Positions 1 through 9,240 are shown, counted from the stretch's first letter. The stretch: 64,000 nt of DNA from Streptomyces abyssalis (GCF_001751365.1 NZ_LJGT01000040.1:1283696-1347695), one strand, 5' to 3'. Translations and numbers: made by a program. Notes: generated by a model not told the origin, from the letters alone.

Positions 1-1830
1 CATCCGGACGACCGACGGGTCGTGGTCGCTGGCCTGGTCGTGGAACTCGGCGTTGATGTGCACGATGTCGTACTTGACCGGGCCGACGCCCGGGCTGGTG
101 ACCGCGTGGTCGAGCACCTGCGAGTTGCCGTTGAAGACGTAGCCGTAGCGCTCGTCCGCGGGCAGCTCGTCCATGGGGCTGGTGAGGACTCCGCCTTCGC
201 GAATGGCGTCGAGGCTGGGGGAGAAGGGAAAGTCGTTGAAGTCCCCGGCGGCGATGACTGCGGCGTCCTTGTCGATCGCCTCGACCTTCTTGGCGAAGGA
301 GTTGACGAGCTTCGCCTGCGCGGTGCGCTGCTTCTCGGACTCGCGCACAGGCGGCTGGAAGCGGCCTTCCATCGGCTGGTCGCCGCCCTTGGAGCTGAAG
401 TGGTTCGCGACGACGAAGACCTGGCGGCCCTTGAAGGTGAACTCGCCGGCGAGCGGCTTGCGGCTCTCCTTCCACGCCTCTTCCTGCGGCTCGATGCGGC
501 CCGGGTTGGCCGACAGCTTCGGCTTGCCGCCGTCGTCGCCGACCTTCACGGGCGTGGTCGCGTCGCCGCCCTTGCGGTCGGTGAAGTCGACCCGGTCCGG
601 GTTGTAGAGGAACGCGACGCGTATGTTGCCGCCGGGCTGACCGCCGTCGGCGTTGTCCTCGGGGTCGATCTGGCGCGACTCGTACGCCGGGCCGCCCGCC
701 TTCTCGATCGCGTCGGTGAGCGTCTTGAGGGTCTTGCCCGCGGCGACGGTGCCGTCGTCCTGCGGGCCGGAGTCGTCCTGCACCTCTTCCAGGGCGACGA
801 TGTCGGGGGAGGCGAGGTTCTTCACCAGGGCCTCGGAGAGCCGCTCGAACTTCGCCGGCTCGCTCTCGGGGGAGAGGTTCTCGACGTTGTAGGTGGCGAC
901 GGAGAGTTCGTCCTTGCTCTGCTTGCGGGTTCTCTCCCGCTTCAGCTTGTTGTCCTTCAACTCGCCCATGGCCGTGGCCCGTACGGTGTAGCCGCCGAAG
1001 TTGTCGTAGTCGAGGGGCCCGGTGGTCGCTCCGCGCAGTTCGTCGCCCACGTCAGCCTTCGGGAAGTGGTTCTCCTCGCGCGGCAGCAGCGAACTCACCT
1101 TCATGCGGGCGCCGTTGTGCTGGTCGTAGGCACCGTAAAGGGTGCCGCCGCGGGGGGTGGGGTTCTCGCCGGGGTCGGCCGTGACCCACAGCTCGCCGAA
1201 CTCGGTGCTCGGGCCGGTCACGGGGGCGTTCCTGAGGCCGGCGCGCATGCCTTCGAGAGACTCGTAGAGGTCCAGGGCGAACTTGCGCGGCTGCAGCTTC
1301 AGCGACTCGATGTTGCCTTCGTCGCCCTTGCCTTCGGGCGCGTACGCGTCCGGGACGCGGTCCGCGCCGAGGCCGACGGCCTTGGGCAGCTTCGCCTTCT
1401 TCTTCGAGGCCGCCTTCCACTCGGCGCCCGTCAGCTGGGTGACGGACTGGCCGCCCGCCTCCTCGCCGCCGGGGTAGAACTCGGCGACCTCGCCGGATAT
1501 CCGTATGGAGTCACCCGCCTCGACGTCGGGCGTCTTCTCGCCCGTGAAGACGAAGATGCCCTCGCTGGTGGCGGGATCGTCGTCCGGCTTCGGGTCCTGG
1601 AGCCAGAAGCCCCGCGCCTTGCCGAATCCGCGCACCGCCGTGACGACGCCCGGCACATCCGTGACCTGCTTGCCGGCGAACGGCGAAATCCGGGTCTTGC
1701 CCTGGATGTCGTGGAGACGCGGCTCCTCGGCCGTGTTCCCGGACGCGGATACGGCGGTCATGACGAGCAGTGCTGATCCGCACACCGCCGCGACGGTGAG
1801 TGCGGAGGTACGGGCGAGACGGGACGACAA
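1..1830 (-). CDS. Secreted endonuclease/exonuclease/phosphatase-family nuclease (3' end cut by window edge)
   Basis: This is an extracellular DNase/nuclease of the ExeM/NucH type, 610 codons visible and open at the window edge. The start chosen is TTG at 1830 with GGAGG five bases upstream. Residues 1-30 form a signal peptide (basic start, then a hydrophobic run with VAAVCGSALLVMTAV). Residues of about 45-130 look like the OB-fold region of this family (VPGVVTAVRG, GFWLQDP, GIFVFTG). The phosphatase-like nuclease domain begins near residue 310 with VATYNVENL, followed by the metal-binding glutamate in VALEEVQDD, NHFSSKGG near 475, AGDFND near 527 and SDHDP near 598, which are the catalytic Asp/Asn/His motifs. 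A TTGACA box on the minus strand (1939-1934) with a 17-nt spacer to a weak -10 could be its promoter. The family assignment is strong. Secretion is inferred from the signal peptide. Confidence 0.9.
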   Translation of the reverse strand, partial: MSSRLARTSALTVAAVCGSALLVMTAVSASGNTAEEPRLHDIQGKTRISPFAGKQVTDVPGVVTAVRGFGKARGFWLQDPKPDDDPATSEGIFVFTGEKTPDVEAGDSIRISGEVAEFYPGGEEAGGQSVTQLTGAEWKAASKKKAKLPKAVGLGADRVPDAYAPEGKGDEGNIESLKLQPRKFALDLYESLEGMRAGLRNAPVTGPSTEFGELWVTADPGENPTPRGGTLYGAYDQHNGARMKVSSLLPREENHFPKADVGDELRGATTGPLDYDNFGGYTVRATAMGELKDNKLKRERTRKQSKDELSVATYNVENLSPESEPAKFERLSEALVKNLASPDIVALEEVQDDSGPQDDGTVAAGKTLKTLTDAIEKAGGPAYESRQIDPEDNADGGQPGGNIRVAFLYNPDRVDFTDRKGGDATTPVKVGDDGGKPKLSANPGRIEPQEEAWKESRKPLAGEFTFKGRQVFVVANHFSSKGGDQPMEGRFQPPVRESEKQRTAQAKLVNSFAKKVEAIDKDAAVIAAGDFNDFPFSPSLDAIREGGVLTSPMDELPADERYGYVFNGNSQVLDHAVTSPGVGPVKYDIVHINAEFHDQASDHDPSVVRM

Positions 1831-2138
1831 CGGTGCCTCCGGGGGGTGGCGGATTACGAACTTTCCAGGTCCGTGCGGTCATTACGGACGGGTAATCTCT
1901 ACGCGCGTAAAAGTCTGTCGTGCTCATCTCACTTGTCAAGCAGATGCGGACCATTGAGCACGTGTGCCACACAACTCCCGGGCGGCCGCCGCCCGGTGCC
2001 ACACGGAGTCCTCACGCGGTCACCGACAGGCGCGAGAGTGACGGCCGCGCGATTCGGGCAGTGCGGGACACTTCCCGTCTACGCTGGGGGCCGCATCTTT
2101 CCCGCAGCATGTAGCACCCGTAGGAGATGAACGCGCTG

Positions 2139-3731
2139 ATGTCCGGTGAAACGACCGGGGGCGACCGTCCCGCCATGCCGCCTGTGCGGCTGTCCTCCGA
2201 AGCCGAACTCGCGCGGGACGCACTGGCCGCACCGCTCTTCTCGTGGGCCGCACGCCTCGCGGTCTGGGCCGGGGAAGAGGGCGGCGCCACCGGCCGTGAG
2301 GGTGCCGCGGGTGTGCCCGTCGGTGCCGGAGGTGAGCTGCTCGCGGAGCAGTTGAAGGAGGCCGTCGCCCGTCTCGGGCTCTCCGAGGACGAGGACGGGG
2401 AGATGCACACGGCTCAGGCATGGCAACTTGCCGTCGACACCGGTCTGTTGGAGGTCGAGGAGGACGGCGGCGACAGCGCCGCCGAAGGCGGTGAGGCGGG
2501 CGCGGAGGCCGGTGCGGCGCGGGCGGTCACGATCACGGAGGAGCCCGTGGGCACCGCACGGCCCGGGGACGAGCTGGACCAGTTCCGCGCCGGCAGTCCG
2601 CAGGACGTGCTGGAGATCTGGCAGGGCGGCCTGGAGAGCGTGCTCGCCGACGCCGCCACCCCGAGTTTCGAGGACCTCATCGGCGGCCTCGACGGCGTCA
2701 CGGGCGAGGACGGGCAGATCGATCCGGAAGCCATCGACCTCGACTCCCTCGACTGGAACCCGGAGAAGGAAGCCGACTTCCTCGACGGCACGCTGGGCAA
2801 TCTCTACGTCCTCACCGCGAGCGATCAGGCCGTCTCCGCCGGTGCGATGGTGCCGCTGCCGGTGCTTGCAGCCTCGATGATCGTCCCGGACGACATGGAG
2901 GAGCCCACGGACGCCGTACTCGAAGAGGTCTCGGCGGCGATGATGAAGCTCGACGAGCAGTTCCGGATGCTCGCGCCGACCGGGCTCGTCGAATACCAGC
3001 CCGTGGACGAGGCGTTGACGGAGGAGATGGACGAGGAAGCCGAACTGCCGGAGAACCTCGACGAGGAGGACGTCTCCCGGTACGGCATGGTGCGGCTGAC
3101 CCCGCTGGGAATCCACGGCGTGCGCGTACGAATGCGGGAGGCGGGCGTCGAAGCCCCGGCCGTCGGCCACCTCGCCGAAGCGGACGCGGAGACGCTGCTG
3201 AGCGCGCTGACCGCGTACACGGAGGAGAACGCACAGGCGGAGATCGAGTCCTGGCTCGCAGCCCGTACGCCCCTGGAGTCCGCCCGCGAACTGCTCACCG
3301 CGTCCCGCGGCACCGATGAGGACGCGCCCTCCCGCCGGCTGGCATGCCAGCAGGCCCTCTCCCTCATCGGTACGGAGGCACAGCCGGCCCTGCGCGAAGT
3401 GCTGGAGGACCGGCAACTGGGCGGACTGGCGCGGGTATGGCTCGTCGAGCACGGCGAGCAGGACGTCCCGCAGCCCGACGAGGAGATGGTCTTCTGGCTG
3501 ACCGTCGACACGATCGCCGCGCAGCTGGCGACGGCGGGCGAGGCGGCCGAACTCCAGGGCCTGGTACAGGGGTTGGTCGACCAGCATGCGGGGTTCTTCG
3601 ACAAGGCATGGAAGGTCGACCACCCGGCTACGGGCGACGTGCTCGAAGCGATGGGCCGCGTACACCCCGACAAGCAGACCGCCAAGGACGCGCGCAAGGC
3701 GGCCTTCAAGGCCCGCAGCCGGCTGGCCTGA
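2139..3731 (+). CDS. Conserved hypothetical protein, paralogue of the gene at 55176-56645
   Basis: I do not recognise a named domain. The 530-residue product is acidic, with low-complexity Glu/Asp/Gly stretches near residues 115-140. A region at about 320-330 reads VRLTPLGIHGVRVRM, which looks like a winged-helix wing. The C-terminal 150 residues are alpha-helical and repeat-like (ALSLIGTEAQPALREVL, then VFWLTVDTIAAQL), ending in DARKAAFKARSRLA. The protein at 55176-56645 has the same order of motifs (VLTPLGNWAVWTKL, ALRVVGAPAEPAVREAA, TWLWVDTAAAV, KAVRRAAFQ), so the two are paralogues. No signal peptide or membrane segment is visible, so it is probably cytosolic. The ATG at 2139 is preferred because GGAG at 2123-2126 sits 12 nt upstream, while the in-frame ATG at 2127 directly abuts it. 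It is convergent with the next gene, with only 14 nt between stops. Confidence 0.75.
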   Translation: MSGETTGGDRPAMPPVRLSSEAELARDALAAPLFSWAARLAVWAGEEGGATGREGAAGVPVGAGGELLAEQLKEAVARLGLSEDEDGEMHTAQAWQLAVDTGLLEVEEDGGDSAAEGGEAGAEAGAARAVTITEEPVGTARPGDELDQFRAGSPQDVLEIWQGGLESVLADAATPSFEDLIGGLDGVTGEDGQIDPEAIDLDSLDWNPEKEADFLDGTLGNLYVLTASDQAVSAGAMVPLPVLAASMIVPDDMEEPTDAVLEEVSAAMMKLDEQFRMLAPTGLVEYQPVDEALTEEMDEEAELPENLDEEDVSRYGMVRLTPLGIHGVRVRMREAGVEAPAVGHLAEADAETLLSALTAYTEENAQAEIESWLAARTPLESARELLTASRGTDEDAPSRRLACQQALSLIGTEAQPALREVLEDRQLGGLARVWLVEHGEQDVPQPDEEMVFWLTVDTIAAQLATAGEAAELQGLVQGLVDQHAGFFDKAWKVDHPATGDVLEAMGRVHPDKQTAKDARKAAFKARSRLA

Positions 3732-3745
3732 ACAGCCGGGCGCGG

Positions 3746-4510
3746 TCAGATCGACTCGAAGTCGCCGTGGCGCCCGGCGCCCGCGGCGAAGCGGGCCGCG
3801 CCCTCCGCTGCCTCTCGCAACGCGGCCTGTCCGTGCCGCAGTTCACGGGCCATCGCCTCGTCCTCGGGCAGACCTTCCTGCTCGTGTACGGACGCGAGGT
3901 CGCCGCGCAGACAGGTCTGCGGGAACCGGGCGAGCTGCGCGGCGAGTTCCTCGGCCGCGGCGCGTGACTCCCCTTGCGGTACGAGGCGGTTGGCGAGCCC
4001 CATGTCGTACGCCTCGGCCGCCGGCACCGGACGGCCGGTGAGGATGAGGTCGAGTGCGCGGCCGGTGCCGATCAGGCGGGGAAGGCGCACGGTGCCGCCG
4101 TCGATCAGCGGGACTCCCCAGCGGCGGCAGAAGACTCCGAAGACCGCGTCCTCCTCGGCGACGCGCAGATCGCACCAGAGGGCCAGTTCGAGGCCGCCGG
4201 CGACCGCGTGGCCGGCGACCGCCGCGACGACCGGCTTGGACAGCCGCAGCCGCGTGGGCCCCATCGGGCCGTCGCCGTCCGGTGCGACGCGATTGGCGCG
4301 GTCGGTGCCGATGGCCTTGAGGTCCGCCCCGGCGCAGAACGTGCCTCCCTCGCCCCACAGCACCGCGGCCAGCGCCTCCGGATCGGCCTCGAAGTCGCGG
4401 AAGGCGTCGGCGAGTTCGGCAGCCGTGGCACCGTCCACGGCGTTGCGTGCGGCGGGACGGGAGAGGACGACCGTGGTGACCGGCCCCTGCCTCTCGGTAC
4501 GTACGGCCAT
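3746..4510 (-). CDS. Enoyl-CoA hydratase/isomerase family (crotonase) protein
   Basis: A 254-residue crotonase-fold protein, normal length for the family. It carries the first oxyanion-hole segment GGTFCAGADLKAIG near residues 65-80 and the second, AVAGHAVAGGLELALWCDLRVA, near 110-130. Substrate specificity cannot be read from the sequence. The segment following the second oxyanion hole, DAVFGVFCRRWGVPLIDGG, has the Trp-Gly-Val-Pro pattern common in actinobacterial paralogues of unassigned substrate. An open frame continues upstream to about 4915, but the family N-terminus (MAVRTERQGPVTTVVLSRP) begins at the ATG at 4510, which I take as the start. It is monocistronic and ends 14 nt from the convergent hypothetical gene. 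Confidence 0.88.
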   Translation of the reverse strand: MAVRTERQGPVTTVVLSRPAARNAVDGATAAELADAFRDFEADPEALAAVLWGEGGTFCAGADLKAIGTDRANRVAPDGDGPMGPTRLRLSKPVVAAVAGHAVAGGLELALWCDLRVAEEDAVFGVFCRRWGVPLIDGGTVRLPRLIGTGRALDLILTGRPVPAAEAYDMGLANRLVPQGESRAAAEELAAQLARFPQTCLRGDLASVHEQEGLPEDEAMARELRHGQAALREAAEGAARFAAGAGRHGDFESI

Positions 4511-4662
4511 GGTGGGGCGACCTCCGGGAATGACGGGGCGTGCCGGCGCGGTCCGCTTCATGCGGCGGGGAGAGAGCGGTGCTGAGACTACCGGCGGGCC
4601 CCGCGCGCCTCTCCGGCGGACTCTCGCGGGTGACCGATCCCGGAGGGTATCCCGGATGACGA

Positions 4663-4676
4663 GACGGATTTCCGTC
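4663..4676. promoter_or_regulatory. Palindrome in the promoter region of the leader ORF/YeeE unit
   Basis: GACGGA and TCCGTC form a perfect 6-bp inverted repeat with a 2-nt centre, 30 nt upstream of the short leader ORF that precedes the YeeE/YedE gene. It could be an operator or part of the promoter. No regulator gene is adjacent, so the role is a guess. Confidence 0.3.
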
Positions 4677-4706
4677 ATATGGAAGGCTTGATCTAGCCTG
4701 CCGTGC

Positions 4707-4790
4707 ATGTTCGGTACCGCACGCCATCTGGCACTCGCGCTCTTCGCGGCCACGGCGTGGAGCGTCGACGACGCGCTCTGTCCCCGCTGA
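4707..4790 (+). CDS. Short leader ORF (27 codons) upstream of the YeeE/YedE gene, possible cysteine-sensing leader peptide
   Basis: This small ORF runs from ATG at 4707 to TGA at 4790. The product starts MFGTARHLALALF and ends SVDDALCPR, with a single cysteine three residues from the end. Short leader ORFs with Arg-His near the start and cysteine near the end are known in front of sulfur genes of actinobacteria, where stalling at Cys codons is proposed to control downstream expression. Here the next gene, 167 nt downstream, is a YeeE/YedE (sulfur-compound transporter) gene, which fits. The ORF is short and could be accidental, and no strong ribosome binding site is visible. Confidence 0.4.
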   Translation: MFGTARHLALALFAATAWSVDDALCPR

Positions 4791-4956
4791 CGGACCGTTC
4801 GCGACCGGCCCGCCCGCCAGGCGCCGCTCTCCGTTCCCCGCCTCCGCGCGCCCGTACCGACGGGAATCATCCCTCCCGGCCGCCGGTTCCAGCTCCCGCT
4901 CCGCGCGGGCAGCACCGGCCCCCACCTCGGTCAACCACGTCCTGCGAGGTCGCCAC

Positions 4957-6258
4957 GTGACTACCGCTCCCCCCTCCGGGGCGCCGCCCCGTGCCAGCCG
5001 TCCTTCCCGCCTGCCGGCCTTGCCGCCGCCCCCGCCCACACGCGTGCCCGTCCCCGAGGCGGCCGCACTGCCATCCGCGCGGCGCGCGCCGCTCGCCGTG
5101 GCCGGCGTGCTCGGCGCCGCGCTCACGGTCTTCGTGTGGGCCGCGCACGGCGCCCGACCCGGAATCCTGCTCCTGCTCGGCGTCGGGCTGGGCCTGGCGC
5201 TGTTCCACTCACGCTTCGGATTCACCTCCGCCTGGCGGCAGTTGGTGGCCGTCGGCAACGGGACCGGACTCCGGGCGCACGCCCTGCTGCTCGGCACCAC
5301 GGCGACCCTCTTCGCCCTGGTCATCGGCACCGGCACCGGCCTGTTCGGCACGGCACCGGCACCCAGCACCGGTCCGCTGGGCATCGGGCTGCTGGCCGGT
5401 GCCTTCCTCTTCGCCGTCGGCATGCAGATCGGCGGCGCCTGCGCCTCCGGCACGCTCTTCGCCGTGGGCTCCGGGCAGAGCGCCATCGTGCTTACCCTCG
5501 GCGGGTTCATCGCCGGCTCGACGCTCGCGGCATGGCAGTACGGGGTGTGGAGCGATCTGCCCGCACTCGGCCCGGTCCTCTTCTCCGACGGGCTCGGCTG
5601 GCCGGGGTCGCTGGCACTGACTCTCGCCCTGCTCGCTGTGGTCGTCCTGGTCTCACGCCGCGTACAGGCCCGGCGGAACCCGCCGCCGGTGGCGCCGCCG
5701 CCCTCCGCGCGCGGCGCCCTCGCGCGTGTGGTGCGCGGTTCCTGGCCGATGGCGGCCGGTGCCCTCGTGCTGGGCGTACTGGGTGCGGCGGTGCTGCTCG
5801 TCTCCGGCGGCGCCTGGGGAGTTACCGGCGCCTTCGCGCTGTGGGGCTCGAAGCTCGCCGGTGTGCTGGGTGCCTCGCCGGAGACGTGGGCGTACTGGCA
5901 GCAGCCGGACAACGCGCCTCAGCTCGCCGGTCCCGTGCTCGCGGACAAGACCAGCCTCACCGACATCGGCATCATGATCGGGGCCGCGCTGGCCGCGTCC
6001 GCCGGGGGCGTCTGGACGCTGCACCGCGGCATCCCGTGGCGCCGGGCCGTGGGCGCGGTCGCCGGCGGACTGCTGATGGGTATCGGCGCGAGGATCGCCG
6101 GGGGCTGCAACATCGGCGCGTACCTCGCGGGGATCGCCTCCGGCAGCCTGCACGGCTGGGTCTGGGGTGCGGCGGCACTGCTCGGCACCGTCGCGGGGCT
6201 GAAGCTGCGCCCGCTGTTCGGGCTGGGGAATCCGGCACCTCGCGACGGGGCCTGCTGA
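4957..6258 (+). CDS. YeeE/YedE family membrane protein (sulfur-compound transport)
   Basis: A 433-residue polytopic inner-membrane protein of the YeeE/YedE (DUF395) family, whose characterised members import thiosulfate or related sulfur species. The two diagnostic half-repeats are present: MQIGGACASGTLFAVGSG near residue 150 and MGIGARIAGGCNIGAYLAG near residue 375, each with the conserved Gly-Cys involved in substrate passage. About nine hydrophobic helices are visible, with a Pro-rich cytosolic N-terminus of about 45 residues. The start is GTG at 4957. The only nearby candidate for regulation is the short leader ORF at 4707-4790. No sulfurtransferase (TusA-like) partner is adjacent. The substrate is inferred from the family. 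Confidence 0.85.
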   Translation: MTTAPPSGAPPRASRPSRLPALPPPPPTRVPVPEAAALPSARRAPLAVAGVLGAALTVFVWAAHGARPGILLLLGVGLGLALFHSRFGFTSAWRQLVAVGNGTGLRAHALLLGTTATLFALVIGTGTGLFGTAPAPSTGPLGIGLLAGAFLFAVGMQIGGACASGTLFAVGSGQSAIVLTLGGFIAGSTLAAWQYGVWSDLPALGPVLFSDGLGWPGSLALTLALLAVVVLVSRRVQARRNPPPVAPPPSARGALARVVRGSWPMAAGALVLGVLGAAVLLVSGGAWGVTGAFALWGSKLAGVLGASPETWAYWQQPDNAPQLAGPVLADKTSLTDIGIMIGAALAASAGGVWTLHRGIPWRRAVGAVAGGLLMGIGARIAGGCNIGAYLAGIASGSLHGWVWGAAALLGTVAGLKLRPLFGLGNPAPRDGAC

Positions 6259-6404
6259 GCCCGCGCGCCGTGCGGGTGCGGGTGTGCGGGCGCGCCGGTC
6301 GCGTACGGCGGTCCCGTACGGCAGAGGCCGGGCGAGCGGACCGCTCCGCCTCAGCGGGAGTGCGGCCCGCCCGTCCGGTCCCCGCCGGACCCGGCGTGCT
6401 GCCG

Positions 6405-6433
6405 GTCCGGCCCGTCGCTCTCACGGGCCGGAC
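6405..6433. terminator. Bidirectional hairpin between convergent yeeE-like and aldehyde dehydrogenase genes
   Basis: Perfect 11-bp inverted repeat, GTCCGGCCCGT and ACGGGCCGGAC, with a 7-nt loop, in the 185-nt space between two converging genes. There is no clear T-run, as is usual in high-GC actinobacteria. The rest of this interval holds only GC-rich simple sequence. Confidence 0.65.
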
Positions 6434-6443
6434 ATCACCATTG

Positions 6444-7841
6444 TCACTCTTCCGGCCCGAACCACACCGTGGTCGCGTTGCAGAACTCCCGGATGCCGTG
6501 GCCGGCCAGTTCCCGTCCGTAACCGGAACGCTTGGCACCGCCGAACGGCAGGCCCGGGTGCGAGGCCGTCATGCCGTTGAAGAAGACGCCGCCCGCCTCC
6601 AGGTCACGGGTGAGGCGCTCCTGCTCGGCGGCGTCGCGCGTCCAAGCGTTGGAACTGAGGCCGAACGAGGTGTCGTTGGCGAGTTCGACGGCCTCGTCCA
6701 GGCCGTCCACGCTGTACACGGTCGCGACGGGACCGAAGGCCTCCTCGCGGTGGATCCTCATCTCGTCGGTGACTCCGGTCAGCACCGTCGGCTCGTAGTA
6801 CCAGCCGTCCGGAAGATGCAGCGGACGTCCGCCGCCGCACAGGGCGGTGGCGCCGCGGCGTGTGGCGTCGTCGACGAGCTCCTCCAGGTCGGAGCGGCCC
6901 TGCGCGCTGGAGAGCGGGCCGACGTCGGTGTCCTCGGCCATGGGGTCCCCGACCTTCAGCGCGGACATCCGCTCCACGAACCTGGATACGAACGTGTCGT
7001 GGATGTCCGTGTGCACGATGAAGCGCTTTGCGGCGATGCAGGACTGACCGGCGTTCTGCACGCGGGCGGTGACCGCGGTGCGTACGGCCTTGTCGAGGTC
7101 GGCCGAGGGGAGCACCACGTAGGGGTCGCTGCCGCCGAGCTCCAGGACCGTTTTCTTGATCTCGTCCCCGGCGATCGAGGCGACCGAGCGGCCCGCGGGC
7201 TCGCTGCCCGTGAGGGTCGCGGCCACGACCCGTTCGTCGCGGAGCAGGTCCGCCACGGCGCCGGAGCCGACGAGCAGAGTCTGGAAGGCGCCCTCGGGGA
7301 ACCCCGCACGGCGGAAGAGGTCCTCCAGGTACAGCGCGGTCTGCGGCACGTTCGAAGCGTGCTTGAGCAGCCCGGTGTTGCCGGCCATGAGGGCGGGCGC
7401 GGCGAAGCGCACGACCTGCCAGAGCGGGAAGTTCCAGGGCATGACCGCCAGCACTGTGCCCAGCGGCCTGTAGCGCACGAACGCCCGCGACGCGCCCGAG
7501 TCCTTCACGTCCGCGGGTGCGGGGTGCTCGTCGGCGAGCTGTGCCTCGGCATGCTCCGCGTACCAGCGCATCGCCTTGACGCACTTGGCCGCCTCGGCGC
7601 GGGACGCGGCGAGCGGCTTGCCCATCTCCGTCGTCATGGTGCGGGCGATGGCGTCCCGGTCCGCCTCCAGCAGGTCCGCCGCCCGGTGCATCAGCGCGGC
7701 CCGCTGCGCGAAGCTCGTCAGGCGGTGTTCGCGGAAGGCGCGCTCCGCCCTGAAGAGGCGCTCTTCGATCTCGCCGGCGTTGAGCGGTTCGAATGTCTTC
7801 AGGGTCTCGCCCGTGGCCGGATTCACCGTGGCGATGGCCAT
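6444..7841 (-). CDS. NAD(P)-dependent succinate-semialdehyde dehydrogenase
   Basis: A 465-residue aldehyde dehydrogenase closest in pattern to the GabD/SSADH group: it opens MAIATVNPATGETLKTF and has PWNFPLWQ near 135. The catalytic Glu234 lies in LELGGSDP and the nucleophile Cys268 in NAGQSCIAAKR. The C-terminal SGYGRELAGHGIREF is typical of the group. It would oxidise succinate semialdehyde to succinate in GABA or polyamine breakdown. The start at 7841 has AAGGAGG eight bases upstream. No GABA transaminase is adjacent, so the pathway context is not shown here and related semialdehydes are possible substrates. Confidence 0.88.
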   Translation of the reverse strand: MAIATVNPATGETLKTFEPLNAGEIEERLFRAERAFREHRLTSFAQRAALMHRAADLLEADRDAIARTMTTEMGKPLAASRAEAAKCVKAMRWYAEHAEAQLADEHPAPADVKDSGASRAFVRYRPLGTVLAVMPWNFPLWQVVRFAAPALMAGNTGLLKHASNVPQTALYLEDLFRRAGFPEGAFQTLLVGSGAVADLLRDERVVAATLTGSEPAGRSVASIAGDEIKKTVLELGGSDPYVVLPSADLDKAVRTAVTARVQNAGQSCIAAKRFIVHTDIHDTFVSRFVERMSALKVGDPMAEDTDVGPLSSAQGRSDLEELVDDATRRGATALCGGGRPLHLPDGWYYEPTVLTGVTDEMRIHREEAFGPVATVYSVDGLDEAVELANDTSFGLSSNAWTRDAAEQERLTRDLEAGGVFFNGMTASHPGLPFGGAKRSGYGRELAGHGIREFCNATTVWFGPEE

Positions 7842-8028
7842 GTGAGCGCCTCCTTCGGCTGCTTCGGTGCCTGTGCACGACGAACGCGCAGCCGTCCGGC
7901 CCCGTGCGGCCGGGGCACCGCGAGCCGGGAGCCGGGCACGGCGAACCGGGGCCCGCAGGGCGTACGCGCACTCGTGTGTCCGTGCCCTCGCGGTACCCCG
8001 GATTCGCGGCGCTAAGGCTCGCCGGGGC

Positions 8029-9240
8029 TCAGAGTGCGGCCCCGCCCGGCTTGACCATGCCGCGCACCGTACGGGAGTCGACGTACTCACCGAGCGCCGT
8101 CATGTCCCACTCACCGGAGAACTGCCGCACGAGCTTGCACATCAGCACCCCGGTGCGCGGCTCGGCGTTACTGAGGTCGAAGCGGACCAGCTCCTGGTCG
8201 GTGGCGGCGTCCACGAGACGGCAGTACGCCTTGGCCACCTCGGTGAACTTCTGCCCCGAGAAGGAGTTGACGGTGAAGACCAGGCCGGAGACCTGGGGCG
8301 GCAGGTTGCCGAGGTGGACGGTGATGGCCTCGTCGTCGCCTCCGCCCTCTCCGGTGAGGTTGTCGCCGGAGTGCTGCACGGTGCCGTTCAGGATGGCGAG
8401 TTTGCCGAAGTAGCAGGCGTCGACCTTCTTGCGATTGGCGTCGTAGGCGATGACGGACGCATCCAGGTCGATCTCCTTGGCGCGGCCGCCCGCACGGAAG
8501 ACGGGCTCCCAGCCGAGGCCCATACGGACGCTGCTGAGCACCGGACTGCCGCCCTTGGTGAGCGAGACCGTCTGGTTCTTCTGGAGGCTGACCTTGCCCT
8601 TGTCGAGGTTGATCTTGCCGCTGCCCGCGGGAGCCGGTGCCGGGGCCGCGGGAGTGGGCGGGGGAGCCGGGACGGCCTGCGGGGCCTGCGGCGGCGGGGG
8701 CGCCTGGGGAGTGGGGGCGGGTGCCGGGGTGGCCGCCGGCGCGGCCGGTTCCTCCACGTTGACGCCGAAGTCCGTTGCGATGCCGCCGAGTCCGTTGGCG
8801 TAGCCCTGGCCCACGGCACGGACCTTCCAGTCGTTGCCGCGGCGGTAGACCTCGACGACGACGAGCGCCGTCTCGTTGCCGAGGGCGGGCGGAGTGAACG
8901 TGGCGATCACCTCCCGCGTGGAGGCGTCGCGGACCGTGGCGGTCGGCTCGATCCCCGCGAAGGACGCGCCGGGAGCGTCGGGACTCGCCGTGACCACGAC
9001 CTTCTGCACATCGGCCGGCACCTTGGCGGTGTCGACGGTGATGGCGTCGGCGCCACCGCTGCTGTGCGTCACGCCGGGTGCCGCCGGCTGGTTGTAGAAG
9101 ACGAAGTCGTCATCGGAGCGGACCTTTCCGTTCTCGCCGAGGAGCAGTCCTGAGACGTCCAGGCGGGACGGTGCGGTCACCTCCACCGCCACCTGGGCAG
9201 TGCTGAGCGGGAGGTTCGAGCCGGGAGTCATTGCCGTCAT
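8029..9240 (-). CDS. TerD-family protein with two TerD domains
   Basis: A 403-residue protein with two calcium-binding TerD (tellurium-resistance/stress) domains. The first, about residues 1-160, starts MTPGSNLPLST and includes LGENGKVRSDDDFVFYNQP. The second, about 205-370, includes LDASVIAYD and SGDNLTGEGGGDDE, the acidic calcium-ligand segment. A Pro/Ala-rich linker of about 40 residues joins them. It is cytosolic. TerD proteins act in tellurite, phage and oxidative-stress responses, and in streptomycetes in development and calcium signalling. Two ATGs nine bases apart (9240 and 9231) are possible starts, neither with a good ribosome binding site. The 5' end lies inside the EamA gene in another frame of the same strand, an unusually long overlap of 131 nt, so expression may depend on coupling. 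Confidence 0.88.
   Translation of the reverse strand: MTAMTPGSNLPLSTAQVAVEVTAPSRLDVSGLLLGENGKVRSDDDFVFYNQPAAPGVTHSSGGADAITVDTAKVPADVQKVVVTASPDAPGASFAGIEPTATVRDASTREVIATFTPPALGNETALVVVEVYRRGNDWKVRAVGQGYANGLGGIATDFGVNVEEPAAPAATPAPAPTPQAPPPPQAPQAVPAPPPTPAAPAPAPAGSGKINLDKGKVSLQKNQTVSLTKGGSPVLSSVRMGLGWEPVFRAGGRAKEIDLDASVIAYDANRKKVDACYFGKLAILNGTVQHSGDNLTGEGGGDDEAITVHLGNLPPQVSGLVFTVNSFSGQKFTEVAKAYCRLVDAATDQELVRFDLSNAEPRTGVLMCKLVRQFSGEWDMTALGEYVDSRTVRGMVKPGGAAL

Noticed and set aside
22..1776. Long plus-strand open frame across the nuclease gene
   Set aside because: It is the antisense shadow of the minus-strand nuclease, which has a signal peptide and catalytic motifs; the shadow product is only a low-complexity Val/Leu/Arg string.
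5136..8015. 959-codon plus-strand open frame spanning yeeE-like and aldehyde dehydrogenase genes
   Set aside because: It crosses two genes on different strands and encodes Arg/Gly-rich sequence without domains; a GC-rich artefact.
7867..9153. 428-codon plus-strand open frame over the TerD gene
   Set aside because: Antisense shadow of the TerD-domain protein, no family match in its translation.
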